Source of the DNA: Plantactinospora endophytica
GTDB lineage: Bacteria; Actinomycetota; Actinomycetes; Mycobacteriales; Micromonosporaceae
Direction: 5' to 3'
NCBI RefSeq assembly: GCF_016862915.1
Contig: NZ_BONW01000047.1
Location: 1 to 34,117, forward strand
DNA: 34,117 nucleotides
Shown: positions 15,382 to 22,717 of the stretch, piece by piece
Layout: each line of letters begins with the position of its first letter
How positions within the stretch are numbered: the first letter of the stretch is position 1
The notes under the pieces: model-generated
Seen by the model: only the letters and a program-made list of their open reading frames with translations
Databases searched by the model: none
Told to the model about the DNA's origin: nothing
Made by a program: the position numbers and the translations under genes

Positions 15382-16359
15382 TCAGCCCTGTCCCGGGCCG
15401 CCCGTCCGCAGCTCGGGTAGCACCTTCGCCCCGAAGGTGTCGACGAAGGCGTCCTGGTGCTGCCCCACGTGGTGCAGGTAGATCTCGTCGAACCCGAGGT
15501 CGGCGTACTCGCGCAGCAGCGCCGTGTGCCGGCCCAGGTCGGCCGAGACGTTGACCACCTCGGCGACCCGTTCCGGCGACACTGCCTCGGAGACGACGTC
15601 GAAGTGGTCGGTCATCTCCAGGTCCCAACAGACCGGCGGGGCGAAGACGTTGCTGCGCCACTGGTCGTACGCGATCCGGGCCGCCTCCGCCGGATCGGGC
15701 GCCCAGCTCAGGTGCACCTGGAGATGCAGCTTGCCCCGGCCGCCCGCGTCCCGGTAGGCGTCGACCATCCGGCGCAGCCGGTCCACCGGCGCGTTCACCG
15801 TGATCAGCCCGTCCGCCCACTCGGCGCACCACCGGGCGGTCGCCTCGGACACCGCCGCACCGACCAGCGCGGGCGGCTCCTCGGGCCGGGTCCACAGCCG
15901 GGCCCGGTCCACGGTGACCAGTCCGTCGTGGCTGACCTCCTCGCCGGCCAGCAGCGCCCGGATCACGTCGACGCACTCCCGCAGCCGGGCGGTACGGACC
16001 TCCTTACGCGGCCAGCCGTCCCCGGTGACGTGCTCGTTGCTCGCCTCCCCGGTGCCCAGCGCCGCCCAGAACCGGCCGGGGTACATCGCGGCGAGCGTGC
16101 CGATCGCCTGCGCCACGATCGCCGGGTGGTACCGCTGCCCGGGCGCGTTGACGACACCGAACGGGAGCGTCGTGGCCTGGAGCGCGGCACCCAGCCAGGA
16201 CCAGGCGAACCCCGACTGCCCCTGCCGGGAACTCCACGGCGAGAAGTGGTCCGAGGACATCGCCGCATCGAAGCCCGCCTCCTGGGCCCGGACCACGGCC
16301 CGGAGCAACTCGGCGGGATGGATCTGCTCGTGCGAGGCGTGGAGACCGAAGACCGTCAT
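15382..16359 (-). CDS. LLM-class F420-dependent oxidoreductase
   Basis: 325 residues from the ATG at 16359, preceded by gggaga. It belongs to the bacterial luciferase-like (LLM) superfamily and resembles the TIGR03557 subgroup related to F420-dependent glucose-6-phosphate dehydrogenase: FGLHASHEQIHPAELLRAV, MSSDHFSPWSSRQGQSGFAW, GRFWAALGTGEASNEHVTG, then PEEPPALVGAAVSEATARW, and the ending GFDEIYLHHVGQHQDAFVDT. Members usually use coenzyme F420, common in actinobacteria, but the substrate is not shown by the sequence. No operon partner is obvious; the dehydrogenase upstream on the same strand ends 101 bases before it. Confidence 0.85.
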   Translation of the reverse strand: MTVFGLHASHEQIHPAELLRAVVRAQEAGFDAAMSSDHFSPWSSRQGQSGFAWSWLGAALQATTLPFGVVNAPGQRYHPAIVAQAIGTLAAMYPGRFWAALGTGEASNEHVTGDGWPRKEVRTARLRECVDVIRALLAGEEVSHDGLVTVDRARLWTRPEEPPALVGAAVSEATARWCAEWADGLITVNAPVDRLRRMVDAYRDAGGRGKLHLQVHLSWAPDPAEAARIAYDQWRSNVFAPPVCWDLEMTDHFDVVSEAVSPERVAEVVNVSADLGRHTALLREYADLGFDEIYLHHVGQHQDAFVDTFGAKVLPELRTGGPGQG

Positions 16360-16460
16360 GGCCGTCTCCCGTACCCTGCCGGCCCCCGCCCGCACACCCG
16401 GTTACGCCGATGAATCCGTTTCGGAAGATGCGGGGCGGATCGAACGCTGCTGCCGGTGTG

Positions 16461-17876
16461 CTACTCGCTGTGCGACCCCGCCCCCGGCCCGTCCGACGCC
16501 CCCGCACCGATCCAGACCGCCCGAAGGTTGCAGAACTCCCGGATGCCCTGCGCCGACAGTTCGCGTCCGTACCCGGAGTTGCCGACACCGCCGAACGGCA
16601 ACTCCGGATAGGAGGTGGTCATCCCGTTCACGAACACCATTCCGGCGTCCAGGTCGGCGACGAACCGCTGCTGCTCGTCCGGGTCCCGGGTCCAGGCGTT
16701 GGCACCGAGTCCGTAGTCGGTGCCGTTCGCCACCTCGATCGCCTCCTCGTACGAGTCCACCCGGTAGAGCCCGGCGACCGGACCGAAGACCTCGTCGGCG
16801 TACATCCGCATCTGCGGGGTCAGGTCGGTGACGACGGTCGGCGGGTACCACCAGCCGGGCCGGTCCGGCACCTCTCCGCCGCAGAGCACCCTGGCCCCCT
16901 TTGCCACGGCGTCCCCGACCTGCTCGGCGACCTCGGCCCGGCCCCGCTCGGTGGCCAGCGGGCCGATGTCGGTGTCGTCGTCCATCGGGTCGCCGATCCG
17001 CAGCGCGGCCATCCGGGCCACGAACGCGTCGGCGAACTCGTCGTAGACCTCGGTGTGCACGATGAACCGCTTCGCCGCGATGCAGGACTGACCGTTGTTC
17101 TGGCAGCGGGCCACGGTCGCCACCTCGGCGGCCCGGGCCACGTCGGCCGAGGGCATCACCACGAACGGGTCGCTGCCGCCGAGTTCCAGCACGGTCTTCT
17201 TGATGTTGCGGCCGGCCGCCGCCGCGACCGCCCGGCCGGCACCCTCGCTGCCGGTCAGCGTCGCCGCCCGGACCCGGGGATCGGCCAGCACCCGCTCGAT
17301 CCGCTCGGAGCCGATCATCAGGGTCTGGAACGCACCGGCCGGGAACCCCGCCCGGCGGAACAACTCGTCCAGGTAGAGCGCCGTCTGCGGCACGTTCGAG
17401 GCGTGCTTGAGCAGCCCCGCGTTGCCGGCCATCAGGGCCGGCGCGGCGAACCGCAGCACCTGCCAGAGCGGGAAGTTCCACGGCATCACCGCCAGCACCG
17501 GGCCCATCGGGTGGTAGCGGCCGTACGCCGAGGTCGCGCCGATCGAACCGGCGTCGGCGGGCTCGTCGGCGAGGAACCGCTCGGCGTGCGCCGCGTAGTA
17601 GCGGCAGGCCGCCGCGCACTTGGCCACCTCGGCTTTGGCCGACGCGTACGTCTTGCCCATCTCCGCGGTCATCGTCCGGGCCACGCCGTCGCACTCGACC
17701 TCCAGCAGGTCCGCCACGGTGTTCATCCACCGGGCCCGCTCGGCGAAGGAGGTGGTCCGCAACGCGTCGAAACCGGCCGCCGCCCGGGCGAGCGCCGCCT
17801 CCAGTTGCTCGTCCGTCATCTCGTCGAAGGTCTTGCGCACCTGGCCGGTGGTCGGGTCGATGGTGGCGATCGACAT
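16461..17876 (-). CDS. NAD(P)-dependent succinate-semialdehyde dehydrogenase
   Basis: 471 residues of the aldehyde dehydrogenase superfamily; oxidises succinate semialdehyde to succinate, the last step of the GABA shunt. The ATG at 17876 follows gggagt. Catalytic residues are all present: Asn134 in MPWNFP, Glu231 in LELGGSDPF, Cys265 in NNGQSCIAAKR. The cofactor loop GSEGAGRAVA is also seen. The form LELGGSDPFVV with NNGQSCIAAKRFIV is typical of the GabD group, but related semialdehydes cannot be excluded. No GABA transaminase or transporter is nearby. It lies 64 bases downstream of the small membrane-protein gene on the same strand and could be cotranscribed with it. Confidence 0.87.
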   Translation of the reverse strand: MSIATIDPTTGQVRKTFDEMTDEQLEAALARAAAGFDALRTTSFAERARWMNTVADLLEVECDGVARTMTAEMGKTYASAKAEVAKCAAACRYYAAHAERFLADEPADAGSIGATSAYGRYHPMGPVLAVMPWNFPLWQVLRFAAPALMAGNAGLLKHASNVPQTALYLDELFRRAGFPAGAFQTLMIGSERIERVLADPRVRAATLTGSEGAGRAVAAAAGRNIKKTVLELGGSDPFVVMPSADVARAAEVATVARCQNNGQSCIAAKRFIVHTEVYDEFADAFVARMAALRIGDPMDDDTDIGPLATERGRAEVAEQVGDAVAKGARVLCGGEVPDRPGWWYPPTVVTDLTPQMRMYADEVFGPVAGLYRVDSYEEAIEVANGTDYGLGANAWTRDPDEQQRFVADLDAGMVFVNGMTTSYPELPFGGVGNSGYGRELSAQGIREFCNLRAVWIGAGASDGPGAGSHSE

Positions 17877-17940
17877 GTCGTACTCCCTGGATGTCGGCGG
17901 GTACTCGTGGCTGTCGGCGGCCGGCGCACGACGACCGGCG

Positions 17941-18210
17941 TCACTCGAACATCGAGTGCCTGGTGCCCGGCGGCTCCTCCCGGCGCCGCGCGGCCCGGCG
18001 GCGCTGCACCACCACCAGGTCCACCACGGCGGCCACGGCGAGGATGCCGAGGACCACCGCGAGCACCACGAGGCCGGCCCACACCGCCAGCACGCCGAGC
18101 CCCACACAGATCACCAGACCGAACGAGGCCAGCACCAGGCGCAGGTTGAGTGCGCTGTACGGGTGGCCAACCGTCCCTTTCGCCCCTCGGGGCTGCGATC
18201 TCGCGGCCAT
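17941..18210 (-). CDS. Small membrane protein, DUF6343-like
   Basis: 89 residues. The N-terminus contains GHPYSALNLRLVLASFGLVI, resembling actinobacterial proteins grouped as DUF6343. Two hydrophobic segments (about 28-45 and 46-66) are followed by a basic tail (QRRRAARRREE), giving a two-helix membrane protein with a charged cytoplasmic end. Function unknown. Its ATG lies only 9 bases after a GGGTAG promoter motif, with no ribosome-binding site, so the message is probably leaderless. Divergent from the PPOX gene, which has the same arrangement. Confidence 0.7.
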   Translation of the reverse strand: MAARSQPRGAKGTVGHPYSALNLRLVLASFGLVICVGLGVLAVWAGLVVLAVVLGILAVAAVVDLVVVQRRRAARRREEPPGTRHSMFE

Positions 18211-18219
18211 TTCGCCGAA

Positions 18220-18245
18220 CTACCCGGTATGGGTCCCGACTAACC
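18220..18245 (-). promoter_or_regulatory. GGTT-N16-GGGTAG promoter, leaderless
   Basis: On the minus strand, GGTT (18245-18242) is followed after 16 bases by GGGTAG (18225-18220), 9 bases before the ATG of the small membrane-protein gene. The pattern fits SigB/SigF-type promoters and predicts transcription starting at or next to the start codon. Confidence 0.4.
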
Positions 18246-18323
18246 TGACCGGCCGGCCCTGGCCCGACCGCTCGCACCCGGTCGGGGTGGCCGGCCCCGC
18301 GCGGCGACGGGGTATTCACCCTT

Positions 18324-18366
18324 CGGGTGGGTATGAACGGATGGGCCGGGTGGGTATAAACGGGTG
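18324..18366 (+). promoter_or_regulatory. Tandem 20-bp repeats carrying GGGTAT -10 motifs
   Basis: cgggtgggtatgaacggatg (18324-18343) and cgggtgggtataaacgggtg (18347-18366) match at 18 of 20 positions, start 23 bases apart and stop just before the ATG at 18368. Each carries a GGGTAT -10-like element; the second (18352-18357) sits 10 bases before the ATG with GTAT 17 bases upstream. This predicts a near-leaderless transcript. The repeats could also be a regulator-binding pair. Confidence 0.45.
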
Positions 18367-18367
18367 C

Positions 18368-18790
18368 ATGACGACCGGTCCGACTCCCCCGCCCAGCCAC
18401 GCCGACCTGTTGACCCGCCCGCTCTACGCGCACCTGGCGACCACCCGCCCCGACGGCGGCCCGCAGAGCAACGTGATGTGGTTCGCCTGGGACGGCGGGC
18501 GGATCAGGATGACCCACACCAAGCGCCGGCAGAAGTTCCGCAACGTCCAGCGCGATCCCCGGGTCGCGCTCTCGATCGCCGACCCCGACGACCCGTACCG
18601 GTTCCTGGAGGTGCGGGGCGTGGTGGAGAAGATCGAGGACGACGACGAGGTGGCCTCGTTCTACCGCTCGCTCCAGGAGCGGTACGACAACGTCTACGAC
18701 ATCCACGACGCGCCGTACCGGGTGGTGGTCACCATCCGGCCGGAAAGCTTCGTCGCGGTCACCGACGGCCAGCCGCAGCCGGCACGCTGA
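18368..18790 (+). CDS. PPOX-class F420-dependent oxidoreductase
   Basis: 140 residues, split-barrel flavin/F420-binding fold. Visible family stretches are LYAHLATTRPDGGPQSNVMW, FAWDGGRIRMTHTKRRQKFR, NVQRDPRVALSIADPDDPYR and FLEVRGVVEKIEDD, as in Mycobacterium F420H2-dependent (FDOR-B) proteins. These reduce diverse substrates such as biliverdin or quinones, or only bind F420; the true substrate here is unknown. The ATG at 18368 has no ribosome-binding site but follows a -10-like element by 10 bases, so a leaderless message is likely. The long frame upstream is spurious. Confidence 0.85.
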   Translation: MTTGPTPPPSHADLLTRPLYAHLATTRPDGGPQSNVMWFAWDGGRIRMTHTKRRQKFRNVQRDPRVALSIADPDDPYRFLEVRGVVEKIEDDDEVASFYRSLQERYDNVYDIHDAPYRVVVTIRPESFVAVTDGQPQPAR

Positions 18791-18815
18791 CCGGTCGTCC
18801 GCCGTCCACCCTGGT

Positions 18816-18845
18816 CACCCGCCGGATCCGCGTGCCGGGCGGGTG
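18816..18845. terminator. Possible terminator after the PPOX gene
   Basis: cacccgcc (18816-18823) pairs with ggcgggtg (18838-18845) across 14 bases that can extend the stem with a bulge. It lies 25 bases after the stop. No T-tract. Confidence 0.4.
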
Positions 18846-18965
18846 CGGCCGGGTGCCGAATGTCGGTGATCCGCGCACCGGACGACGGGTCCGAGGGTTC
18901 CTGGCCGACCGCGACACCGCGTACAGTTACGGAGCGATTGCTGTCCGCGCCGTACGGGGAGAAGC

Positions 18966-19841
18966 ATGGCCAGACGTGGGACCGCCGCCGTAACCGCCGT
19001 GCTCGCGGCCTTCGCCCTGGCTTGTGAGGGCTCCGACGGAGGCGGTGGCGGCCGGCCCGATCCGCCGCCCGCCACCTCCCGGCCCGGCCTGCCCGGGTCG
19101 ATCGCGGCACTCGGCGACTCGATCACCACCGGCTTCGGCTCCTGCCTGATCCTGGCCGCCTGCCAGCGCAACTCGTGGTCGACCGGGGACAGCAGCCGGG
19201 TGGACAGCGTCTACCGGCAGATCCTCGAGGTGAACCCGGCGATCCGCCGCGAGACGCACAACGAGGCGGCGAACGGTGCCCGAGCCTCCGCCCTGACCGG
19301 CCAGGCCAACGCCGCCGTACGGGCCAAGGTGGACTACGTGACCGTGCTGATCGGCGCGAACGACGCCTGCCGGGGCGGGATCGAGGACATGACCGGCGTG
19401 CAGGCGTTCCGGAAGGACGTCGACCGTGGGCTGGCGGCGGTGAAGAAGGGGCTGCCGAAGGCCAAGGTCCTGGTGATGAGCATCCCGAACCTCTACCGGG
19501 TGTGGGAGGTCGGGCACTCCGACGCCCGGGCGGTACGCGCCTGGCGGCGGATCTGCCCCGCGCTGCTGGCCAACCCCACCTCGACGGAGCCGGCCGACCG
19601 GACCCGCCGTTCGACGTTCCGGGCCCGGATCGACGCGTACAACGAGCAGCTCGCCGCCGCCTGCAAGGCGTACGGGTCCCGCTGCCGGTACGACGGCGGC
19701 GCCGCGCACCGGGTGCGCTTCGGCCTCGACCTGTTGAACCAGGTCGACTACTTCCACCCGAACGTGGCCGGGCAGAACGAACTGGCCAAGGTGGCCTGGC
19801 GGGCGTCCGGCCTGTCCGGGCCGGCCGCCCGGGCCCGCTGA
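18966..19841 (+). CDS. Secreted SGNH/GDSL-family hydrolase
   Basis: 291 residues. SGNH esterase/lipase motifs: block I ALGDSITTGFGSC (catalytic Ser), block III LIGANDAC (Asn), block V NQVDYFHPNVAGQNELA (Asp and His three apart). The N-terminus is a short export signal (ARRGTAAVTAVLAAFALAC) ending at a cysteine. The sequence A-L-A-C is only a weak lipobox, so it may be secreted free or as a lipoprotein. A Gly/Pro-rich linker follows. Several further cysteines (GSCLILAACQ, DACRG, RRICPAL, AACKAYGSRC) suggest disulfides outside the cell, as in the Streptomyces extracellular lipase group. ATG at 18966 after ggggag; TACAGT near 18925 may be its -10 element. Convergent with the EcsC gene. Confidence 0.85.
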   Translation: MARRGTAAVTAVLAAFALACEGSDGGGGGRPDPPPATSRPGLPGSIAALGDSITTGFGSCLILAACQRNSWSTGDSSRVDSVYRQILEVNPAIRRETHNEAANGARASALTGQANAAVRAKVDYVTVLIGANDACRGGIEDMTGVQAFRKDVDRGLAAVKKGLPKAKVLVMSIPNLYRVWEVGHSDARAVRAWRRICPALLANPTSTEPADRTRRSTFRARIDAYNEQLAAACKAYGSRCRYDGGAAHRVRFGLDLLNQVDYFHPNVAGQNELAKVAWRASGLSGPAARAR

Positions 19842-19866
19842 CCCGTCGGGCCGGGGTCGCGGGCGC

Positions 19867-20703
19867 CTACCGGGGCGGTGGGGTGAGCGCCCGGGGTCGG
19901 TAGAGCTCCTGTGCCCGGGCCGCCAGGCTCTTGGTGGCCGAGGAGTTCGCCCAACTGCCCAGCACCACCGCCGCCCCCGGCACCGCCTTGGCGAGCATCC
20001 GCTTCGCCGCCCGTACCCCGGCCATCTGCGCCAGCTTCAGCCCGAGTCGCAGCATCACCTGCGCCAGCGGGGTCCCGGACCGGCCGCGCAGGGCGTCGAC
20101 CCGCTCCCGTCCGGCGGCCACCCCGAGCGCCAGCCGCGCCGTCTCGGCGATCTTGTGCACCCGTTGCAGGACGAGCAGGTCGGTGGCCCGGTCCGGATGC
20201 TCCGGGTCGGCGCCGTAGGCCGCCGCGACGTACAGCACCATCCGGGCCTGGGTCCAGGCGAGTACGCCCATGTCGAGGACCGCGCCGGGCAGGCCGGCGG
20301 CTCCGGAGACGGCGCCGGAGATCCGGGCGTGGTTGACGAACTTCCGGATCGCCGTCTCGGCCACCGCCTCCGGCGACATCTGCGGATACCAGGCGCGGGT
20401 GCGTTCGGCCCAGGCCCGGGCCTGGGGTCCGATCCGCCGGACCGCCTCCAGGGCCAGGTGCTCCGGGGCGTACTGCGGATCGGCCTTCATCCGCTCCCAC
20501 AGCCCGCTGGGTGGCGCGGCGGCCAGGTCCGGATCGTCGTCGGGTTCGACAAGTGCCGCATCGCTGGCCGGCCCGACCTGGGCGACCCCGACGGCACTAC
20601 CCGGGCCGGCGGCCGGGCCCGGGATCGGGGCGCCCGGCGGCGTACGGTCGGTCGGCGGAACCGGCGCGACGGATTCGCCGCCGACCGGTGGGGACTCGGT
20701 CAC
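19867..20703 (-). CDS. EcsC-family protein
   Basis: 278 residues from a GTG at 20703. The first 65 residues are Pro/Ala-rich and acidic and look disordered. The EcsC-like domain follows (about 66-255): LALEAVRRIGPQARAWAERT, FVNHARISGAVSGAAGLPGA, QARMVLYVAAAYGADPEHPD, LLVLQRVHKIAETARLALGV, then small-residue-rich segments with GAAVVLGSWANSSAT near the end. The family is named after a protein encoded with an ABC transporter in Bacillus and has no clear function; membrane association is plausible from the Gly/Ala-rich helices. It lies 55 bases downstream of a 48-residue basic protein on the same strand, and the two are probably cotranscribed. Confidence 0.8.
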   Translation of the reverse strand: MTESPPVGGESVAPVPPTDRTPPGAPIPGPAAGPGSAVGVAQVGPASDAALVEPDDDPDLAAAPPSGLWERMKADPQYAPEHLALEAVRRIGPQARAWAERTRAWYPQMSPEAVAETAIRKFVNHARISGAVSGAAGLPGAVLDMGVLAWTQARMVLYVAAAYGADPEHPDRATDLLVLQRVHKIAETARLALGVAAGRERVDALRGRSGTPLAQVMLRLGLKLAQMAGVRAAKRMLAKAVPGAAVVLGSWANSSATKSLAARAQELYRPRALTPPPR

Positions 20704-20758
20704 GGGACACTCCGGGGATCGAGAGGGGGAAAGGATCGGGGGTCGGTTGGTCGGGTGG

Positions 20759-20905
20759 TCAGCGCCGGCCGCGCAGCCGGGCCGCGATCTGGCGGATCCG
20801 GTGCTGGTTCGACGGCTTTGCCAGTTCGCGCCGGCCCCGCTCGACGATCTGCCGGCCCTGCGGAGATCTCAGGAACATTCGGATCCGTTGCACCAGTGAC
20901 GCCAT
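20759..20905 (-). CDS. 48-residue basic protein of unknown function
   Basis: A short gene between EcsC and the lysozyme-like gene. It starts at ATG 20905 after a strong gaggagga ribosome-binding site and ends at 20759. The protein begins MASLVQRIRMFLRSPQGRQI and ends HRIRQIAARLRGRR; it is about one quarter Arg and looks like one or two amphipathic basic helices. Such a protein could bind a membrane surface, nucleic acid, or its acidic-headed EcsC neighbour. I do not recognise a named family. The good ribosome-binding site, a promoter-like element upstream and operon position support it being real. Confidence 0.65.
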   Translation of the reverse strand: MASLVQRIRMFLRSPQGRQIVERGRRELAKPSNQHRIRQIAARLRGRR

Positions 20906-20938
20906 CTCGGTCCTCCTCGCGTGGTCCTGTCTCCAGGT

Positions 20939-20964
20939 TTACCCGAAATCCGGTCCGCCGACAC
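20939..20964 (-). promoter_or_regulatory. GTGT-N16-GGGTAA promoter candidate
   Basis: On the minus strand, GTGT (20964-20961) and GGGTAA (20944-20939) are 16 bases apart, placing a start about 25 bases before the ATG at 20905. The GNNT-N16-GGGTA pattern fits SigB/SigF-type promoters and would drive the small basic protein and EcsC genes together. Confidence 0.4.
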
Positions 20965-21064
20965 CGGCCCTGCGGGAACCGGTCGGGTCCGCGCCTCCAT
21001 CGTGGCCGGACGGATCAAGTCGCCGACCGTCGATCCGGCCCCGGTGGCTCCGACCCGGTGCGGC

Positions 21065-21098
21065 GCGACCGGCCCACGTTCGACGGTGGGCCGGTCGC
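21065..21098. terminator. Terminator hairpin after the lysozyme-like gene
   Basis: Perfect 13-bp arms (gcgaccggcccac 21065-21077, gtgggccggtcgc 21086-21098) with loop gttcgacg. It lies 20 bases downstream of the minus-strand stop at 21118. Confidence 0.7.
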
Positions 21099-21117
21099 AC
21101 CGAGCGGTGGTCGCGGG

Positions 21118-22401
21118 TCAGTGCCAGGACGGGACGAGCGCGTCGACCACCCGGGTCGCCCCGCCCTCGTGCTTGGCGTAGTGCTCCGGATAGGCCGAGT
21201 ACTGCACCGCCTGGGCCGCCTCGGTCAGCCGCATCCGTTCCCAGCCGGGCACCTGGCGCAGGGCCTCGAAGAACCGGGCGCTGGCGTACGCCGGATCCAT
21301 CAGCCGGTTCACCGGCCCCCAGCCGCTGCTGGTCCGCTGCTGGAACAGTCCGACCGAGTCGTGGTCCCAGCCGGTGCCCTGGTGCCGGTACCGCTTCGAC
21401 TCCGGCAGGACCTCGCTGGCCCGGTTGAGCAGGTTGCTCTCCTGCATCGCGGTGGCCACTCCGATGATCAGCCCTCGACGGGACACGCCCATGTCACGGC
21501 CGGTCCGGACGATGGCCCGGGCGTTGTCCATCTGCACGTCGGTCAGGCCGGCCACCGGCGCCGAGTCGGTCAGCGCCGAGGCGTCGGAGTCCGCCGCCTT
21601 CGATTCGCCGGAATCCGACCGGTCGTGGCCGCCGGACCGGCTCGACCGGTCCGCCGGGCGGGCGGCGTCGGCCGGCTCGCCGGTGCCGTCGTCCGGCCGG
21701 GCGAGTGCGACCCGGTCTCCGGCGTTCGCCGGGGAGGTGCCGGCCGGATCGGCCGACCGTGGGGCCGCCTGGACGACAGCCAGCACCCCGAGGCAGCAGA
21801 GCACTCCGGCGGCCACCGCGACGCCGGCCGGCCGACGCAGGCCGAGCCGGTCCGGGAGCCCGGTCCGGACGGCCAGGGCGCCGGCCCGGACGGCGAGCCG
21901 GCGAGCCCGGGGTACGCCCCAGCGGGCGGCCCGGCCCAGAGCCCGCTCGGCGGCCCGGAAAGCGGGCATCCGGCGAGCCAGCACCAGCCCGGGCGCGACG
22001 GCCCGGTGCAGCCGTGGCGCCTGGGCCCGGAGCACGGTCAGTGCCGGTCCGGCGGCGGCCCGCAGCCGGGCGACCCCGACCCGGCCGAGCCGACCGGCGG
22101 CGGTGGCGACGGGCCGGGCGAACCGACCGGCGGCGGTGACACCGGGCCGGGCGAGCCGGGCCACGGCGGTTACCGCCCGATCGAGTCGACGCAGTACGGC
22201 CGGGCCGACCCGTCGGGCGCGGCCGAGCAGGGCGACCAGCACGAGTACGAGCCTGCGCAGCCCGGCCGGGCCGAGCGGGCCGGGCCGGGGCGCCGGAGTC
22301 CCGGATCGGCCGGTCACCGAGTCGGAGGAGGAGGCATCATCCGATCGGACAGTGCTGGGTACGGCGGAGTACGCGGTCTCAGAACGGTCGTCGTCAGGCA
22401 T
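21118..22401 (-). CDS. Membrane-anchored protein with C-terminal lysozyme-like domain
   Basis: 427 residues. Residues 1-45 are acidic/polar. Residues about 46-185 are an unusual Ala/Arg/Leu-rich stretch of repeated helices (ARLARPGVTAAGRFARPVAT type). A single clear membrane helix follows near 190-210 (GVAVAAGVLCCLGVLAVVQA), then a Ser/Asp-rich linker to about 285. The last 140 residues form a lysozyme/transglycosylase-like domain: MDNARAIVRTGRDMGVSRRG, GVATAMQESNLLN (candidate catalytic Glu), then HDSVGLFQQRTSSGWG and FFEALRQVPGWERM. This domain occurs in many actinobacterial wall proteins and should act on peptidoglycan outside the membrane. The ATG at 22401 has no ribosome-binding site but TAGCCT lies 6 bases upstream, suggesting a leaderless message. 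Confidence 0.75.
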   Translation of the reverse strand: MPDDDRSETAYSAVPSTVRSDDASSSDSVTGRSGTPAPRPGPLGPAGLRRLVLVLVALLGRARRVGPAVLRRLDRAVTAVARLARPGVTAAGRFARPVATAAGRLGRVGVARLRAAAGPALTVLRAQAPRLHRAVAPGLVLARRMPAFRAAERALGRAARWGVPRARRLAVRAGALAVRTGLPDRLGLRRPAGVAVAAGVLCCLGVLAVVQAAPRSADPAGTSPANAGDRVALARPDDGTGEPADAARPADRSSRSGGHDRSDSGESKAADSDASALTDSAPVAGLTDVQMDNARAIVRTGRDMGVSRRGLIIGVATAMQESNLLNRASEVLPESKRYRHQGTGWDHDSVGLFQQRTSSGWGPVNRLMDPAYASARFFEALRQVPGWERMRLTEAAQAVQYSAYPEHYAKHEGGATRVVDALVPSWH

Positions 22402-22717
22402 CCGACGAGGCTAGGCAGCCCGATCGCCAACTACGGACAGTCACCGGGTGGGCTGCCCCACATCTACCCGCCGGACAACCGGTCAGCGGACCACAGGCGC
22501 GGGCGACAGCGGTCAACCCCGACGTACACGTCATTTCGGGAAAAGCGCCCGTTCACCGCCAGGCCGGCAGCTAGCTCTCGATCGACCGACACCTCGGGTG
22601 ACATCGACCACTTCCACCGAACACCCGAACAACACCTGGTCGAACGGACACCCACCGGTCCCCGAACCGGTCCGCCGCCGGTTCGCCGGACCGGTCCGCG
22701 CCGTGAGACCGTGGGCC
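22402..22717. other. Divergent intergenic region
   Basis: 316 bases between the divergent lysozyme-like and deaminase-like genes. Apart from a likely -10 element (TAGCCT on the minus strand, 22413-22408) and a somewhat less GC-rich stretch around 22520-22560, I see no gene, clear operator or repeat. The right part has several accggtcc motifs that could fold, but no single convincing stem. Confidence 0.5.
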
